Positions 31,196-40,683 of a stretch of 64,000 bases of DNA are shown here, piece by piece. Numbering within the stretch: the stretch's first letter is position 1; each line of letters opens with the position of its first letter. Made by a program: the position numbers and the translations under genes. The notes under the pieces are model-generated. The model was not told the DNA's origin, made no database searches, and saw only the letters and a program-made list of their open reading frames with translations. Source of the stretch: JAXLQL01 sp046331625 (GTDB lineage: Bacteria; Acidobacteriota; Terriglobia; Bryobacterales; Bryobacteraceae); the NCBI GenBank assembly GCA_046331625.1, contig JAXLQL010000004.1:372001-436000 (forward strand), in the 5' to 3' direction.

Positions 31196-32776
31196 ATGGC
31201 CTGGAGCTGTCTGCTCCAGGTCCAATCTCTCCCTGTTACGGAGCACTTGACGGCGATCCGTCTCAAAGTGCCACTGCGTCCATTCGTATCTCAGGGTACG
31301 CTGCCGGGGTTTGCCGATTCGCGCACCTTCTATGCCGTCGCCGGCCGTGGTTTCGCGGCCGTGCTGAATCACGCCACTCTCGCGAGGACAGGTTCGCGCA
31401 TCGGGGGCCTACCGGTGCTGCATATCGGCGAGGCCGATCCGTGGCGATGCCGAAGGAAGCTACCGATGGGGCAGTGGCCTCATCTGCTGTGCCTGCCGGG
31501 CGTTGCGCAACGGCCCGGATTCCGCCCTGACCGCGTGTCTCGATTTCTCCCCTCCAAGTCATTCGCGGCGAATCTGGCCCTTGCGGAGCACGAGCTCGAA
31601 GGTGAGTATGTCGACGGCCGGATCGAACGCGTCGAACGGCTCGACGGCGAATTCGCGATCACCATCTCGGACGGTAGAAGGTTCCGCGCTGCCCGGATCG
31701 ACGTTTGTTGTGGACCTGGACCCGCAATCATGCCTGAAGACCGCATCGCTCCGGCGGAGCTTCGCAACTCGACACAGCGCGCCTGGAAGCCAGTGGTGAG
31801 CGGCGAGGAGTTTCTAGCGGATGGAGAGTGGCATCCGGCGCACGGAAAGGTCTGCGTCCTCGGCGGTGGCGGCACGGGCGCTTGGTGCGTGCAAGAGGCG
31901 CTCGCTTCCGGCAACGAGGTTCTTTGGGTCAGCCGGAACGGATTCGCCAATGCGTTCGTTCCGAGCGGCAGAAATGACGGGTTGCTCCATTCGCGGCGGA
32001 GAAACCGGGCGAAGAATTGGTCCCTGGCCCACTCGGTAGCGCCGAATCCGAGACTCGCGTTGGCCATGGCGCAAGGCTATCACCTCGCCGCCGCGTCCTC
32101 GGGAACGGATGCCAAAATCCGCCTGTCGTTTGTCGAATTCCCAGGCGAAGTTACCGCAAGATATTTCGCTGCCCCCGGATCGGGCGAAACCGGCCTCGGT
32201 CAAGCGGTGTGCGACCAACTCGTGGTCGCCAGCGGACACTACTCGAGCGGACCAGGCAGCAGCGCGGCCCTCTTCGAAGAGTTCGTTCCTAGCCGCCCTC
32301 CGCACTTGGCGGAGCATGCAATTCTCAGCGCCGAAACCGATTCGCGTCTGCTGGGATTGAGGTCCGCATGTGGCGCCGTCCGGATCCTGGGCGCTTCAGT
32401 GGATAGCCATCCTTTGGTGGCGGAGATGCGCAACCAGGAGTTCGCCCCGGTGATGTGGCGCGACGACTATTGGCGGCATCTCTGCGCCCAGGCGAGCGGA
32501 CCGGGGCTCATCCCGGCGTCGGCCAACGACATCGCCGAGGCGAACAGCTATTTCGAGGCATCCCCGAACGGGAGCATCAATACCGCACCTCCGGGCCAGC
32601 TTCGGCGGGTTCTCGCGCGGTACTTGGCAACGGAAGACGAAGTGGACGAGGCCTGCGACCGCATCCTGCACCAGCGGCAAGCGCGCCAGAGGCCCTTCGT
32701 GGGGTTGGACCCGGAGTGGATCGAGGCTGGCTTCGGACTCGACTACATGGAATCAGGCAAACGCGGCACTGCTTGA
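31196..32776 (+). CDS. Rossmann-fold (FAD/NAD-binding-like) protein of unknown function
   Basis: This encodes 526 residues from ATG 31196. The only clear motif is a nucleotide-binding segment KVCVLGGGGTGAWCVQEAL (about residues 218-236) followed by NEVLWVSRNGF, as in flavin- or pyridine-nucleotide-dependent oxidoreductases. Other parts are Arg-rich with no second GxGxxG visible near the N-terminus (TFYAVAGRGFAAVLNHATL is a possible degenerate one). I do not recognise a family. It follows the response regulator by 48 nt and is convergent with, and overlaps by 24 nt, the LRR gene. Confidence 0.55.
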   Translation: MAWSCLLQVQSLPVTEHLTAIRLKVPLRPFVSQGTLPGFADSRTFYAVAGRGFAAVLNHATLARTGSRIGGLPVLHIGEADPWRCRRKLPMGQWPHLLCLPGVAQRPGFRPDRVSRFLPSKSFAANLALAEHELEGEYVDGRIERVERLDGEFAITISDGRRFRAARIDVCCGPGPAIMPEDRIAPAELRNSTQRAWKPVVSGEEFLADGEWHPAHGKVCVLGGGGTGAWCVQEALASGNEVLWVSRNGFANAFVPSGRNDGLLHSRRRNRAKNWSLAHSVAPNPRLALAMAQGYHLAAASSGTDAKIRLSFVEFPGEVTARYFAAPGSGETGLGQAVCDQLVVASGHYSSGPGSSAALFEEFVPSRPPHLAEHAILSAETDSRLLGLRSACGAVRILGASVDSHPLVAEMRNQEFAPVMWRDDYWRHLCAQASGPGLIPASANDIAEANSYFEASPNGSINTAPPGQLRRVLARYLATEDEVDEACDRILHQRQARQRPFVGLDPEWIEAGFGLDYMESGKRGTA

Positions 32777-33682
32777 TTGATTCTCGAGCGAGAAGCGAGA
32801 GGCTTGCTGCGCAGATCCGCGGAGCCAGGGAATCGGCCCGCCAGCCACGCTTTCCAGGCGCGCGCCCTCTGTAGTTCGCCAAGAGTCTAACGCTGCGCCT
32901 TCATCGTAGGCAGGGCGATCGAGGGGATTGCAGGGGTTCCCTTCGAGATCGAGATAGCGTAGCCGCGGAAAGCCTTCGGCGTTGGCCAAAGCTTGGACTC
33001 CCGGAAATTCCAAACGGTTGGCCGCCAGCGACAGCCATTTCAATGCTGGGAGGCTGGCGTCCGCGATGAGCATCGCGTCGGCATCGTCGAGGTGATTGTG
33101 GGAAAGATCGAGCGACACCACGCGTTCCATTGCGGGGAGCGCGAGCACTTTCTCGAGATGCGGCTTGACCCCAGTCAGCGTCAGGTGACGAATCGGAGCG
33201 CACCGGAAGATCACGGTCGCGTGCTCGAGGAAGTGAGCTGCCTCGATCGCGATGTGGTCCACGAATCCGGCGTGGAACTTCGCGGATGAGACCCCAGCCT
33301 TCTTCAGCTCCGCTGGCCACCAGTCTCCGCCACGTTGCGACTCCGCGCGGCGAACCGAGCGAGTATAGGCGAGCCGCCGCGTGTCGCCAGCCGAATCCTC
33401 GTTGTGCGCTAGCCAGACTTGCCGAAGAATAAACTCCGCGCGAACTGGATCCCGCTGCTTGATCTGCTCGGCATATTCACGCCGCACCTGCGGATCGTAG
33501 CGTCCCGTGTTGATCTTCTGAAGTTTCCGCACCTCATCCTCTGGGAAACAGATCGGCCGATCAAGCAGGACGCCATCGGCGAATCCCCGCCTCAGGTCAC
33601 TTTCACAGACCTGTTCGTGAGTGCGAAAAGCAAATTCAGGGAATTCTACGTGCGGAACTACAACGGACATCTGAGCCGTCAC
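32753..33682 (-). CDS. Leucine-rich-repeat protein, paralogue A
   Basis: The 309-residue protein has an N-terminal region like the TIGR02996 repeat-companion domain (RREYAEQIKQRDPVRAEFILRQVWLAH; a D-P-x-x-A-E-F-I core), then WWPAELKKAGVSSAKFHAGFVDHI, then three or four LRR units (ALPAMERVVSLDLSHNHLDD, SLPALKWLSLAANRLEF, GFPRLRYLDLEGNPCNP). It ends in a short basic tail. Such proteins occur in families in planctomycetes and acidobacteria, with unknown roles in protein binding. The next gene upstream (33809) is a paralogue with the same order of blocks and a matching promoter. Confidence 0.72.
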   Translation of the reverse strand: MTAQMSVVVPHVEFPEFAFRTHEQVCESDLRRGFADGVLLDRPICFPEDEVRKLQKINTGRYDPQVRREYAEQIKQRDPVRAEFILRQVWLAHNEDSAGDTRRLAYTRSVRRAESQRGGDWWPAELKKAGVSSAKFHAGFVDHIAIEAAHFLEHATVIFRCAPIRHLTLTGVKPHLEKVLALPAMERVVSLDLSHNHLDDADAMLIADASLPALKWLSLAANRLEFPGVQALANAEGFPRLRYLDLEGNPCNPLDRPAYDEGAALDSWRTTEGARLESVAGGPIPWLRGSAQQASRFSLENQSSSAAFA

Positions 33683-33753
33683 CTCGCAATGAAGCTTGCG
33701 GCAAAACGGCCGAAGTCGAGGGCCGGGCGAATTCTGCGCGCCCCTCTATTAGA

Positions 33754-33783
33754 ATCATAGTCCTGGTACTGATGGTAATTCAA
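33754..33783 (-). promoter_or_regulatory. Sigma-70-type promoter of LRR paralogue A
   Basis: On the minus strand TTGAAT (33783-33778) and TATGAT (33759-33754) are 18 nt apart. The element lies about 70 nt before the start of the gene at 33682. The same arrangement precedes the second paralogue. Confidence 0.55.
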
Positions 33784-33808
33784 GTGGAACCTTGAAGGCG
33801 CAATACCC

Positions 33809-34603
33809 TTAAATGCGGTGATGTATCCCCGCCGTGAATCGAGCCATCGCTAATTCATTCCACCGCAACCATCGAATCGACCCCAATTCCCGCTCGATCG
33901 CCACGCCCTCAGCCGTCTCCCAGACATCGACCACGGCTCCATGATCGTACGAAGGCCGATCGGCAGGATTGCTCGGATTGCCCTCGAGATCGACATACGC
34001 GAGACTCGGCATGCCGGCCGCCGCGGCAAGCGAACGTACTCCCGCCATCGTAATTCGATTCGCCGCCAGCGACAACCAACGCAAGCGAGGACATCGAGCG
34101 CCGGCAATCAGCGCCACGTCGCGATCGTCGAGATCGTTGTTCGCCAGATCGAGCGATTCCAGCCTAGCCAATTGCGCGAGATTCGCGAGCCTCGAAAGGT
34201 AGCCCTTCGCCCCGCGCAACGTCAAATGCCGGATCGGCGCACACGCGAAGATCGCCTCTGCTTGCTCAATCAATCGCCCGGCGTCGACGACAATATGCTC
34301 GACAAAACCACCCTGAAATTGCGCGGAAGTGACTCCGGCTTCCACCAATTCCCCCGGCCACCAGTTTCGGGCAATCCTACGCTCCGCCCGGCTCACTGAC
34401 CGGCGGTAAGGGAGCCAGTTCGGATGGTCGAATGACCGGGGGTTCTGCGCTAGCCACACCTGCTGCTCGATGAACGCCGCCCGCACTGGATCGTGGCTTC
34501 GGATGAGCCTGGCGTATGCTAGCCGCGTCCCCGGATCATAGGCCTCGGTATTGATACGATGAAGCGCCTGCGTCACGGCCGTTTTTGTCTTCGGATTCGT
34601 CAC
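33809..34603 (-). CDS. Leucine-rich-repeat protein, paralogue B
   Basis: The protein is about 264 residues from GTG 34603, chosen because coding similarity to paralogue A begins just after it; the frame stays open to 34783 but crosses the promoter. Blocks match A one by one: the start of the companion domain (RLAYARLIRSHDPVRAAFIE), RNWWPGELVEAGVTSAQFQGGFVEHI, LRR units LARLESLDLANNDLDDRDV and CPRLRWLSLAANRITM and SLAYVDLEGNPSNP, then RPSYDHGAVVD. They are a tandem duplication followed by divergence. Confidence 0.68.
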   Translation of the reverse strand: MTNPKTKTAVTQALHRINTEAYDPGTRLAYARLIRSHDPVRAAFIEQQVWLAQNPRSFDHPNWLPYRRSVSRAERRIARNWWPGELVEAGVTSAQFQGGFVEHIVVDAGRLIEQAEAIFACAPIRHLTLRGAKGYLSRLANLAQLARLESLDLANNDLDDRDVALIAGARCPRLRWLSLAANRITMAGVRSLAAAAGMPSLAYVDLEGNPSNPADRPSYDHGAVVDVWETAEGVAIERELGSIRWLRWNELAMARFTAGIHHRI

Positions 34604-34690
34604 CGGGTGCTTCCATTTTGCCGTCCTAGCGTAAGTCCCGGAAGTGCCTGAAGGCCTAGGCCAAGTGTGGTGAACCGAGCCTGCCTTTAG

Positions 34691-34719
34691 AATGATAGTT
34701 CTGCTGCCCCCACGATTCA
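34691..34719 (-). promoter_or_regulatory. Sigma-70-type promoter of LRR paralogue B
   Basis: On the minus strand TTGAAT (34719-34714) and TATCAT (34696-34691) are 17 nt apart, and the surrounding 17 bases match those of paralogue A at 15 positions. The region from here to the receptor start (34720-34945) holds no gene that I can support, only the receptor's ribosome-binding site CAGGAGGT at 34934-34941. Confidence 0.55.
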
Positions 34720-34945
34720 AGCGGGGACGGCGCGAGCCCACCGCACCCGGATCCGGGGGAGCGAGCGCAATCCCAATGCGCAATGCCCCCCTCGCCCGCG
34801 GTCCCCGATCGCTCCCTTACGCGCCGAAGCCAGCGCCTACGGCACTACCGCCACCGAGGTCCACGTCTCGAGGCCCACGGTTGCTCGCGACCTCCCCGCG
34901 TGGTACAACTTCCCTGAAGTCTCTCGCGTTTCAGGAGGTCGTTCT

Positions 34946-37900
34946 ATGTTCTTGCGTATCGCGCTATTTGCGTTGGCCGCCGCCGCGTGGTCGATGGCCC
35001 AGACTACATTCGCCACAATCACCGGCACGGTCACCGATCCAAACGGAGCCGTCGTTCCTGGCGCCACCGTCGAGGCGACGCACCTCGAAAGTAACTACAA
35101 GACCACGGCGCAATCGAACGAATCGGGCGTCTACACGCTCACGCAACTGCGCGAAGGCGAGTACACGGTCCGCGCTCGCGTGCAAGGCTTCCAGGAGTTC
35201 GTGGCGCAAGGCGTGCAACTCGTGGCGCGCGATCTTCGCCGCATCGAGATCCAACTGCGGGTCGGCTCGGTGGACACGAGCATTGAAGTCAAAGCCGGCG
35301 CCACGCTCATCGAAACCGAGACTGCGCGCATCGGCAACACCAAGGGCGCATCGACGCTGCAGGCGCTGCCGCTCAATACGCGATCGCTCTACGATTTTCT
35401 CGGCCTCACCGCTGGTGTGATCGGAGCCGGCGGCGGACAGGCGACGCGCCGCTTCGCCGGCAGCCGCGTCAACCAATCGGACCAGTCGATCGACGGCGTG
35501 ACCGTCTCCAACGGCTACGACGGCACGCAGATCAGTCCGCTGGTGAGCTACATTGGCGGCTTCGAAGAGGTCCGCGTGGACCTTGCGAACAACACCGCCG
35601 ACATAGGCTCGATCGGGCAGGTGACAGTGATCTCGAAGTCCGGCACGAACCAATTCCACGGCATGGGTTGGGACTACTACTCGACGCCTGTGTTCCGCGC
35701 GCGCAATCCGTTCTCGCCGGCGCGGCCCGCGGGAGTAAGCCATGCGCCCGGATTCCAAGTGGGCGGTCCGGTGAAGATTCCGGGTGTGTATAACGGCGTG
35801 AATCGCACATTCTTCCTGTTTTCGTTCGAGACGTCCCGCGGATCGGCGATCGAGCAACTCTTCAACCCCGGAGTTCCACTGACAGCATGGCGCTCAGGCG
35901 ACTTCTCGCGTCTCACAACGCTGACGCTGCGCGATCCCGGCGCGACGACGCCGTTCGCCAACAACACGATTCCGGCGTCGCGCATCAACCCCGTTGCTCA
36001 GAAGATTCAGACGCGCTTCTTCCCCTTGCAGAATTTCGGCGATCCGAACGTCTTCGCCACGCAGAACTATCGCACGCAGGTCACGCGCCCCTTCGATCCC
36101 AACACTTACTACACCGCGCGCGGCGACCATCGCTTCAGCGACAAGACCTTCATGTACGGCCGCTGGACCTGGAACCGCTCCTTCAGCCGTGCCTACGAGG
36201 GCAACCTTCCCGCAATCGGCCGCCGTTGGCAGACTCGAGACACGCGCGCACTGGCTGCGTCGTTCTCGCACACCATCAGCCCTTCCCTGATTTCGGAAAC
36301 GCGCTTCGGCATCACCTACAATGACAATCCGCTGCATGGCGCCCTGATGGGCAAGGAAGTGGTGCAGGATCTCGGGCTCATCGGGCTCGCCGACAATCTG
36401 CCCGACATCAACGGTCTTCCGCAGATCGGGTTCAGCGGAATCGGGATCCAGACGATCTCGCAATCGCAGTGGCGGCATCCGGGTTTCAAGAATTATGTCC
36501 AGCAGTATCAGCAGCACATCAACTGGTTCCGCGGCAAGCACAGCCTCAAGGCGGGATTCATTCTTTCTCGCGTGCGCTTCCAGGATAATCAGGCGTCGAC
36601 GAATCTGTTCGGGAACCTGACGTTCTCGGCGCAGTACACGGGGCACCCTTACGGCGACTTTCTGCTCGGCATTCCGGCCAGCGCCGCCCGCGCATTCGCG
36701 CCGATCGAGGTGAGCCGCCTGCGTTGGGCCGAGGACTTCTTCGTTACTGACGACTTCAAAGTAACTCCCACGCTCACGCTGAACATCGGGCTCCGCTACG
36801 AATACCATCCTGGCTACAAAGAAGAGCTGGGACAGCAGGCTATCTTCGACACCGGTACCGGCAAAATCGTCGTCCCCGACGGCGCATTGGGGCGGGTCAG
36901 TTCGCTGCTGCCGCGCGGGTACGTGGACGTAGTGGAGGCCGGCAAAGCGGGGTGGCCGTCGCAGACATTGCTACTCACCGACAAGAACAACCTCGCGCCG
37001 CGCTTCGGACTCGCGTGGCGTCCCTTCGGACCGAACACGGTCTTCCGCATGGGCTACGGGATCTTCTACGATGTGGTTCCGCGCGCGGTGGGAGCGGGTG
37101 GCGCGCCATTCACCATCGCCGAGCCCACGTTCACGAACCCGGCGGGCACGCCCACCATCGTTCTGCCGCGCGTGTTCCCGGCCACGGCCGCACGGGCCGA
37201 GCACCATCGGGCTCCCCGGCGCCACTCGCAAGGATCTCCGCGATCCGTTCAGCATGCAGTACAACTTCACCATCGAGCATCAACGCTGGAACACCGGCTT
37301 CCGTGCTTCTTACATCGGAACCAACACGCGACAAGGCCAATACGGATACAACATCAATCAGCCCGTTGTAGATGGGCGGCTCTTTGCCGACAAACCGCGG
37401 CCGTTCCCGAATTATCCGGGAATTACCTATCAGGACAACGGCGCCGGCCATCAGTATCATTCGATGACACTCGAGGCGCAGCGGAAGATGGCGGCCGGAC
37501 TGTATTTCCAAGTGGGCTGGACCTACGCCCGCGACATCGGCGATCTCGACCGCGGAGCGACGGGCGAAGACGCCTACAACCGCCGCCGCGAACGCAGCGT
37601 CTGGCTCGATATTCCCACCCACCGCCCGAGCGGAAACGTGATCTACGAGTTGCCGTTCGGCCGCGGAAAGAAATTCCTGAACAACGGCGGCCTGATGAAC
37701 AAGATCGCCGGTGGTTGGGATGTGAGCGCGGTCTACAGCGGATACACGGGCCAGTTCCTGACGCCGCAGTGGACGGGTCCCGACCCGACGGGAACGGCGT
37801 TCACCGGCAGCCGCACTCCGGCGCAGGTGACCATCCGGCCGAACCAGTTACTCAACGCGAACCTGAGTTCTGACTTGCGCTCGCCGGCAAAGTGGTTCAA

Positions 37901-38207
37901 CCCAGCGGCATTCGGAGCGCCGGCACCGGGAGCATTCGGGTCGTCGGCGAAGGGCGTGATCATCGGACCTGGATCTTCGGTGCTGCACGCGGGCGTCGCG
38001 AAGACGATCATGATCCGCGAGCGCGCACGCATTCGCTGGGATCTCATCGCGGCGAATTCGTTCAACCATCCGAACTACGCGAATCCGGCGACGAACATTT
38101 CTTCGCAGGCGGCCGTGGGCGTGATCAGCGATGTGGCTGGCGACGTGGCGGTGCTCGACCAGTCGGGCCCGCGGCGGTTGCGCATGGGGCTCACCGTGGA
38201 GTGGTAA
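34946..38207 (+). pseudogene. Oar-like TonB-dependent receptor, single frameshift
   Basis: The first part (34946 to about 37190) reads a signal peptide (MFLRIALFALAAAAWSMAQ), a carboxypeptidase-regulatory Ig-like domain (ATITGTVTDPNGAVVPGATV), a plug region (LQALPLNTRSLYDFLGLTAG; RVNQSDQSIDGVTVSNGYDG; VTVISKSGTNQFHGMGWDYY) and the first beta-barrel strands. Near 37190 (VFPATAARAEHH) homology shifts frame to GPSTIGLPGATRKDLRDPF and continues to MGLTVEW at 38207. Total length would be about 1,086 residues, normal for this family, so one indel (in CCACGGCCGCACGGGCC) explains it. This may be sequence error or recent inactivation. Oar-like proteins are outer-membrane transporters of large substrates, often sugar polymers or siderophores. 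Confidence 0.82.
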
Positions 38208-38210
38208 TCA

Positions 38211-38488
38211 CTAGCAGCCCGTGGCTAAAGTCGCGTGGGCCGCGTTGCGAGCGCCATGGGGCCAGATGCGAGGCGTGGCGAGGCAGGCGATGCGGGCCAT
38301 CTCTCAGGAGCCACAACAAAGCAGATGGCCCCATGCCGCCGTAACCCTTTGGGCCACCGGGGTTTGTGCCCGCATGCTTCGTTGCTCGTCGCTCGAAACA
38401 AATCCGTATTGCTTCCTCCTCGCGCCTCGCCTGCAGGGCACAGATCCCGCGCCGCGCGACCCACGGGACTTTAGCCACGGGCTGCTAG
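38211..38488 (+). mobile_element. MITE-like element with 33-bp terminal inverted repeats
   Basis: The ends 38211-38243 and 38456-38488 are inverted copies (31 of 33 match), starting CTAGCAGCCCGTGGCTAAAG. Inside, CATGGGGCCA (38255-38264) and TGGCCCCATG (38326-38335) form a second nested inverted repeat. The 278-bp element has no plausible protein and no clear target-site duplication. A related end is at 1394-1426. It is non-autonomous; the transposase, if any, is elsewhere. The rest of the gap 38489-38572 has only a copy of an arm shared with 50440 (38495-38510). Confidence 0.72.
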
Positions 38489-38572
38489 GCTGCGTTCCGG
38501 CGCAATATTCGAGGGGGGGCTCGCCGCCTGACCGGACCCGAGACACCCGGCCGGGTGCTACAGTTGGCGTTG

Positions 38573-39664
38573 ATGCCGACCAAGCTCGCCGTCTTCTTGA
38601 CCTGCGCCACCCTCGCGCTCGCGGAAAAGAAAGCCATTCGGCCGCCCGCCGGCCCTTCATCCGGACCCTACTCCGCCGGCGTCATGACAGAAAAGCTCCT
38701 TTATGTTTCGGGCCACGTCGGCCCCGAACCCGGTGGCGGCTTCGCTCCCTTCGATATCAAAACCCAAACGCGCCGCGCGCTCGATCTCGTTGCCAAAGTC
38801 GTCAAGGAAGCCGGACTCGACACTCGCAACATCGTCAGCACGACGCTCTATCTCACCGACATCCGAACGCTCGATGCTGCTGACGCCGCCTACCGCGAAT
38901 TCTTCCAAGAGCCCTATCCGGCGCGGGTCGAAATCGAATCGCAGTTACTCATCCCGGAGGCTCTCGTCGAAGTCAGCGCAGTTGCGGTTCGCGGAGATTG
39001 GCGCGCCATCGAGCCCGAAGGCTGGGCAAAACCCAAACGTCCCGCGAGCCATGCCGCGCTCGCCGGCGGAACGCTCTTCTTTTCCTCGCTCCGTCCCGTC
39101 GACCCTGCTACCGGAGCGCTCGCCGGCAACGCCATTGAGCAGCAGGTCGCGCAGACCGTGCGCAACCAGCAAGCCGCTCTAGCCGCCGCCGGAATGAAAC
39201 TCGCCGGCATGGCCGCCACTCGCATCTATCTCGGTGATTCGAGTTACTCTGCCTCGCTTGGCGAAGTTCATGCGTCCGCTCGCGCCATTGTCAGTGGAAC
39301 GCCCTTCGAACCCGGCCATCTGGTTCACATGCAATCGGTGGCGGCGAGGGGATCCAGCGGCACGCTCTACCTGCCTGGAATCACCGGCCGAACGGCAGAC
39401 GGCAAATTCGCCCGCAACGACATCAAAGCGCAAACCCGCCAAGCGCTCGCAACCATCGAGGAAACGCTAAAACGACACGGCATGACGTTCGCCGACGCCA
39501 TCGACGCCGTGGTCTGGCTCCGCGACCCCCGCCACGCCTCCGCCATGAACGAGGTCTATCGCGAGATCGTCAAGCCCAATCCACCCGCTCGCGCCACTGT
39601 CCGCCTCTCGCCAACCGATCCCGATGCTCTCATCGAGATCATGATGATCGCCCACAAGCCCTGA
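38573..39664 (+). CDS. Exported protein with three tandem RidA-like domains
   Basis: This encodes 363 residues from ATG 38573, with a signal peptide (MPTKLAVFLTCATLALAE). Three RidA/YjgF-like units follow: PSSGPYSAGVMTEKLLYVSG...PARVEIESQLLIPEALVEVSA; ASHAALAGGTLFFSSLRP...GHLVHMQSVAA; and SSGTLYLPGITGRTADGKF...PARATVRLSPTDPDALIEIM. Units 1 and 3 keep the PARxxV Arg region and the terminal Glu; unit 2 has no PAR and is probably structural. RidA usually trimerises as separate chains, so a triple fusion could form a trimer from one chain (inference). Confidence 0.8.
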   Translation: MPTKLAVFLTCATLALAEKKAIRPPAGPSSGPYSAGVMTEKLLYVSGHVGPEPGGGFAPFDIKTQTRRALDLVAKVVKEAGLDTRNIVSTTLYLTDIRTLDAADAAYREFFQEPYPARVEIESQLLIPEALVEVSAVAVRGDWRAIEPEGWAKPKRPASHAALAGGTLFFSSLRPVDPATGALAGNAIEQQVAQTVRNQQAALAAAGMKLAGMAATRIYLGDSSYSASLGEVHASARAIVSGTPFEPGHLVHMQSVAARGSSGTLYLPGITGRTADGKFARNDIKAQTRQALATIEETLKRHGMTFADAIDAVVWLRDPRHASAMNEVYREIVKPNPPARATVRLSPTDPDALIEIMMIAHKP

Positions 39665-39685
39665 ACGGCGAGTTGCCCTTCGCCG

Positions 39686-40678
39686 TCATTTCTCACTGTC
39701 CAAAATCGCCATCTGCTCCGCCGTGTAACGGTCCCCCGCAACCGCACCCGCCGGAACCGCTTCCTCCAGGCGCCTCACCTCTTCCTCACTCAACGGCACG
39801 TCCAACGCCTCGATCACGCCCGCGAGTTGCGCTCGCGTTTTGGCCCCGATCACCGGAACAATATCCTGCCCTTTTGTTCTAACCCACGCGAACGCCAATT
39901 GAGCCGCCGTCAAACCCCTCTCCGCCGCCATCTCCGCGAGCGTCGCCTGCAGTTTCCCGTTCTGTTCGAGATTCCCTTGCTGGAACCGCGGCAGGTACGC
40001 CCGGAAATCGCCGCGCCCCTGCGGACGCGAGCCGCTCAACAACCCCCGCGAGAACACGCCGTACGCGGTCACGCCAATCCCGAGATCGCGCACCGCGGGC
40101 AAGATTGCCCGCTCGATTCCCCGGCTCACCAGCGAATACTCGATCTGCAGATCGCAAATCGGATGCGTGCGTTGCGCGCGCCGGATCGTTTCCGCGCCTA
40201 CCTCAGAGAGGCCGGCGTAGCGAACGTACCCCGCCCGAATCAGATCCGCCACCGCGCCGATCGTCTCCTCGATGGGCACGGCCGGATCGATGCGCGAAGG
40301 CCGATAGATGTCGATATAGTCCACCCGTAGCCGCTGCAGCGTGTACGCCACGAAGTTGCGGACCGCGTTCGGCCGCCCATCGAACCCGATGAACTGGCCC
40401 GAAGGCGCGCGCATCGCGCCGAACTTCACCGAGAGCACGGCCTGCTCCCGGCGGCCTTGCAGCGCCTCGCCGATCAGCATCTCGTTGTGGCCCATGCCGT
40501 AGAAATCGCCCGTGTCGATGAGGTTGATCCCGGCATCGAGCGCCGCATGAATCGTCGCGATCGACTCGGCTCGATCCGTGGGCCCATACATGCCGGACAT
40601 CCCCATGCAACCCAAGCCGAGTTCGGAGACCAGCGGCCCGGAGGCGCCGAGAGTGCGTTGCGCGATGGTTCGAGACAT
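39686..40678 (-). CDS. Aldo/keto reductase without the canonical catalytic histidine
   Basis: The protein is 330 residues from ATG 40678. It is an AKR barrel: LGASGPLVSELGLGCMGMSG, DTGDFYGMGHNEMLIGEAL (catalytic Tyr), LSVKFGAMRA (Lys) and the NADP-binding IVPVIGAKTRAQLAG. The usual catalytic His segment (for example YYQHRVDP) is here IYRPSRIDPAVPIEETI, so His is replaced by Ser. A subset of AKRs has this YRPxR variant and may act without general acid His. It is the last gene of the deacetylase-ACP-ketosynthase operon, 5 nt after fabF. Confidence 0.88.
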   Translation of the reverse strand: MSRTIAQRTLGASGPLVSELGLGCMGMSGMYGPTDRAESIATIHAALDAGINLIDTGDFYGMGHNEMLIGEALQGRREQAVLSVKFGAMRAPSGQFIGFDGRPNAVRNFVAYTLQRLRVDYIDIYRPSRIDPAVPIEETIGAVADLIRAGYVRYAGLSEVGAETIRRAQRTHPICDLQIEYSLVSRGIERAILPAVRDLGIGVTAYGVFSRGLLSGSRPQGRGDFRAYLPRFQQGNLEQNGKLQATLAEMAAERGLTAAQLAFAWVRTKGQDIVPVIGAKTRAQLAGVIEALDVPLSEEEVRRLEEAVPAGAVAGDRYTAEQMAILDSEK

Positions 40679-40683
40679 GCCCT

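Noticed and set aside
34692..35420. Plus-strand frame overlapping the receptor start
   Set aside because: Frame-shifted shadow of the receptor and promoter region; no motifs.
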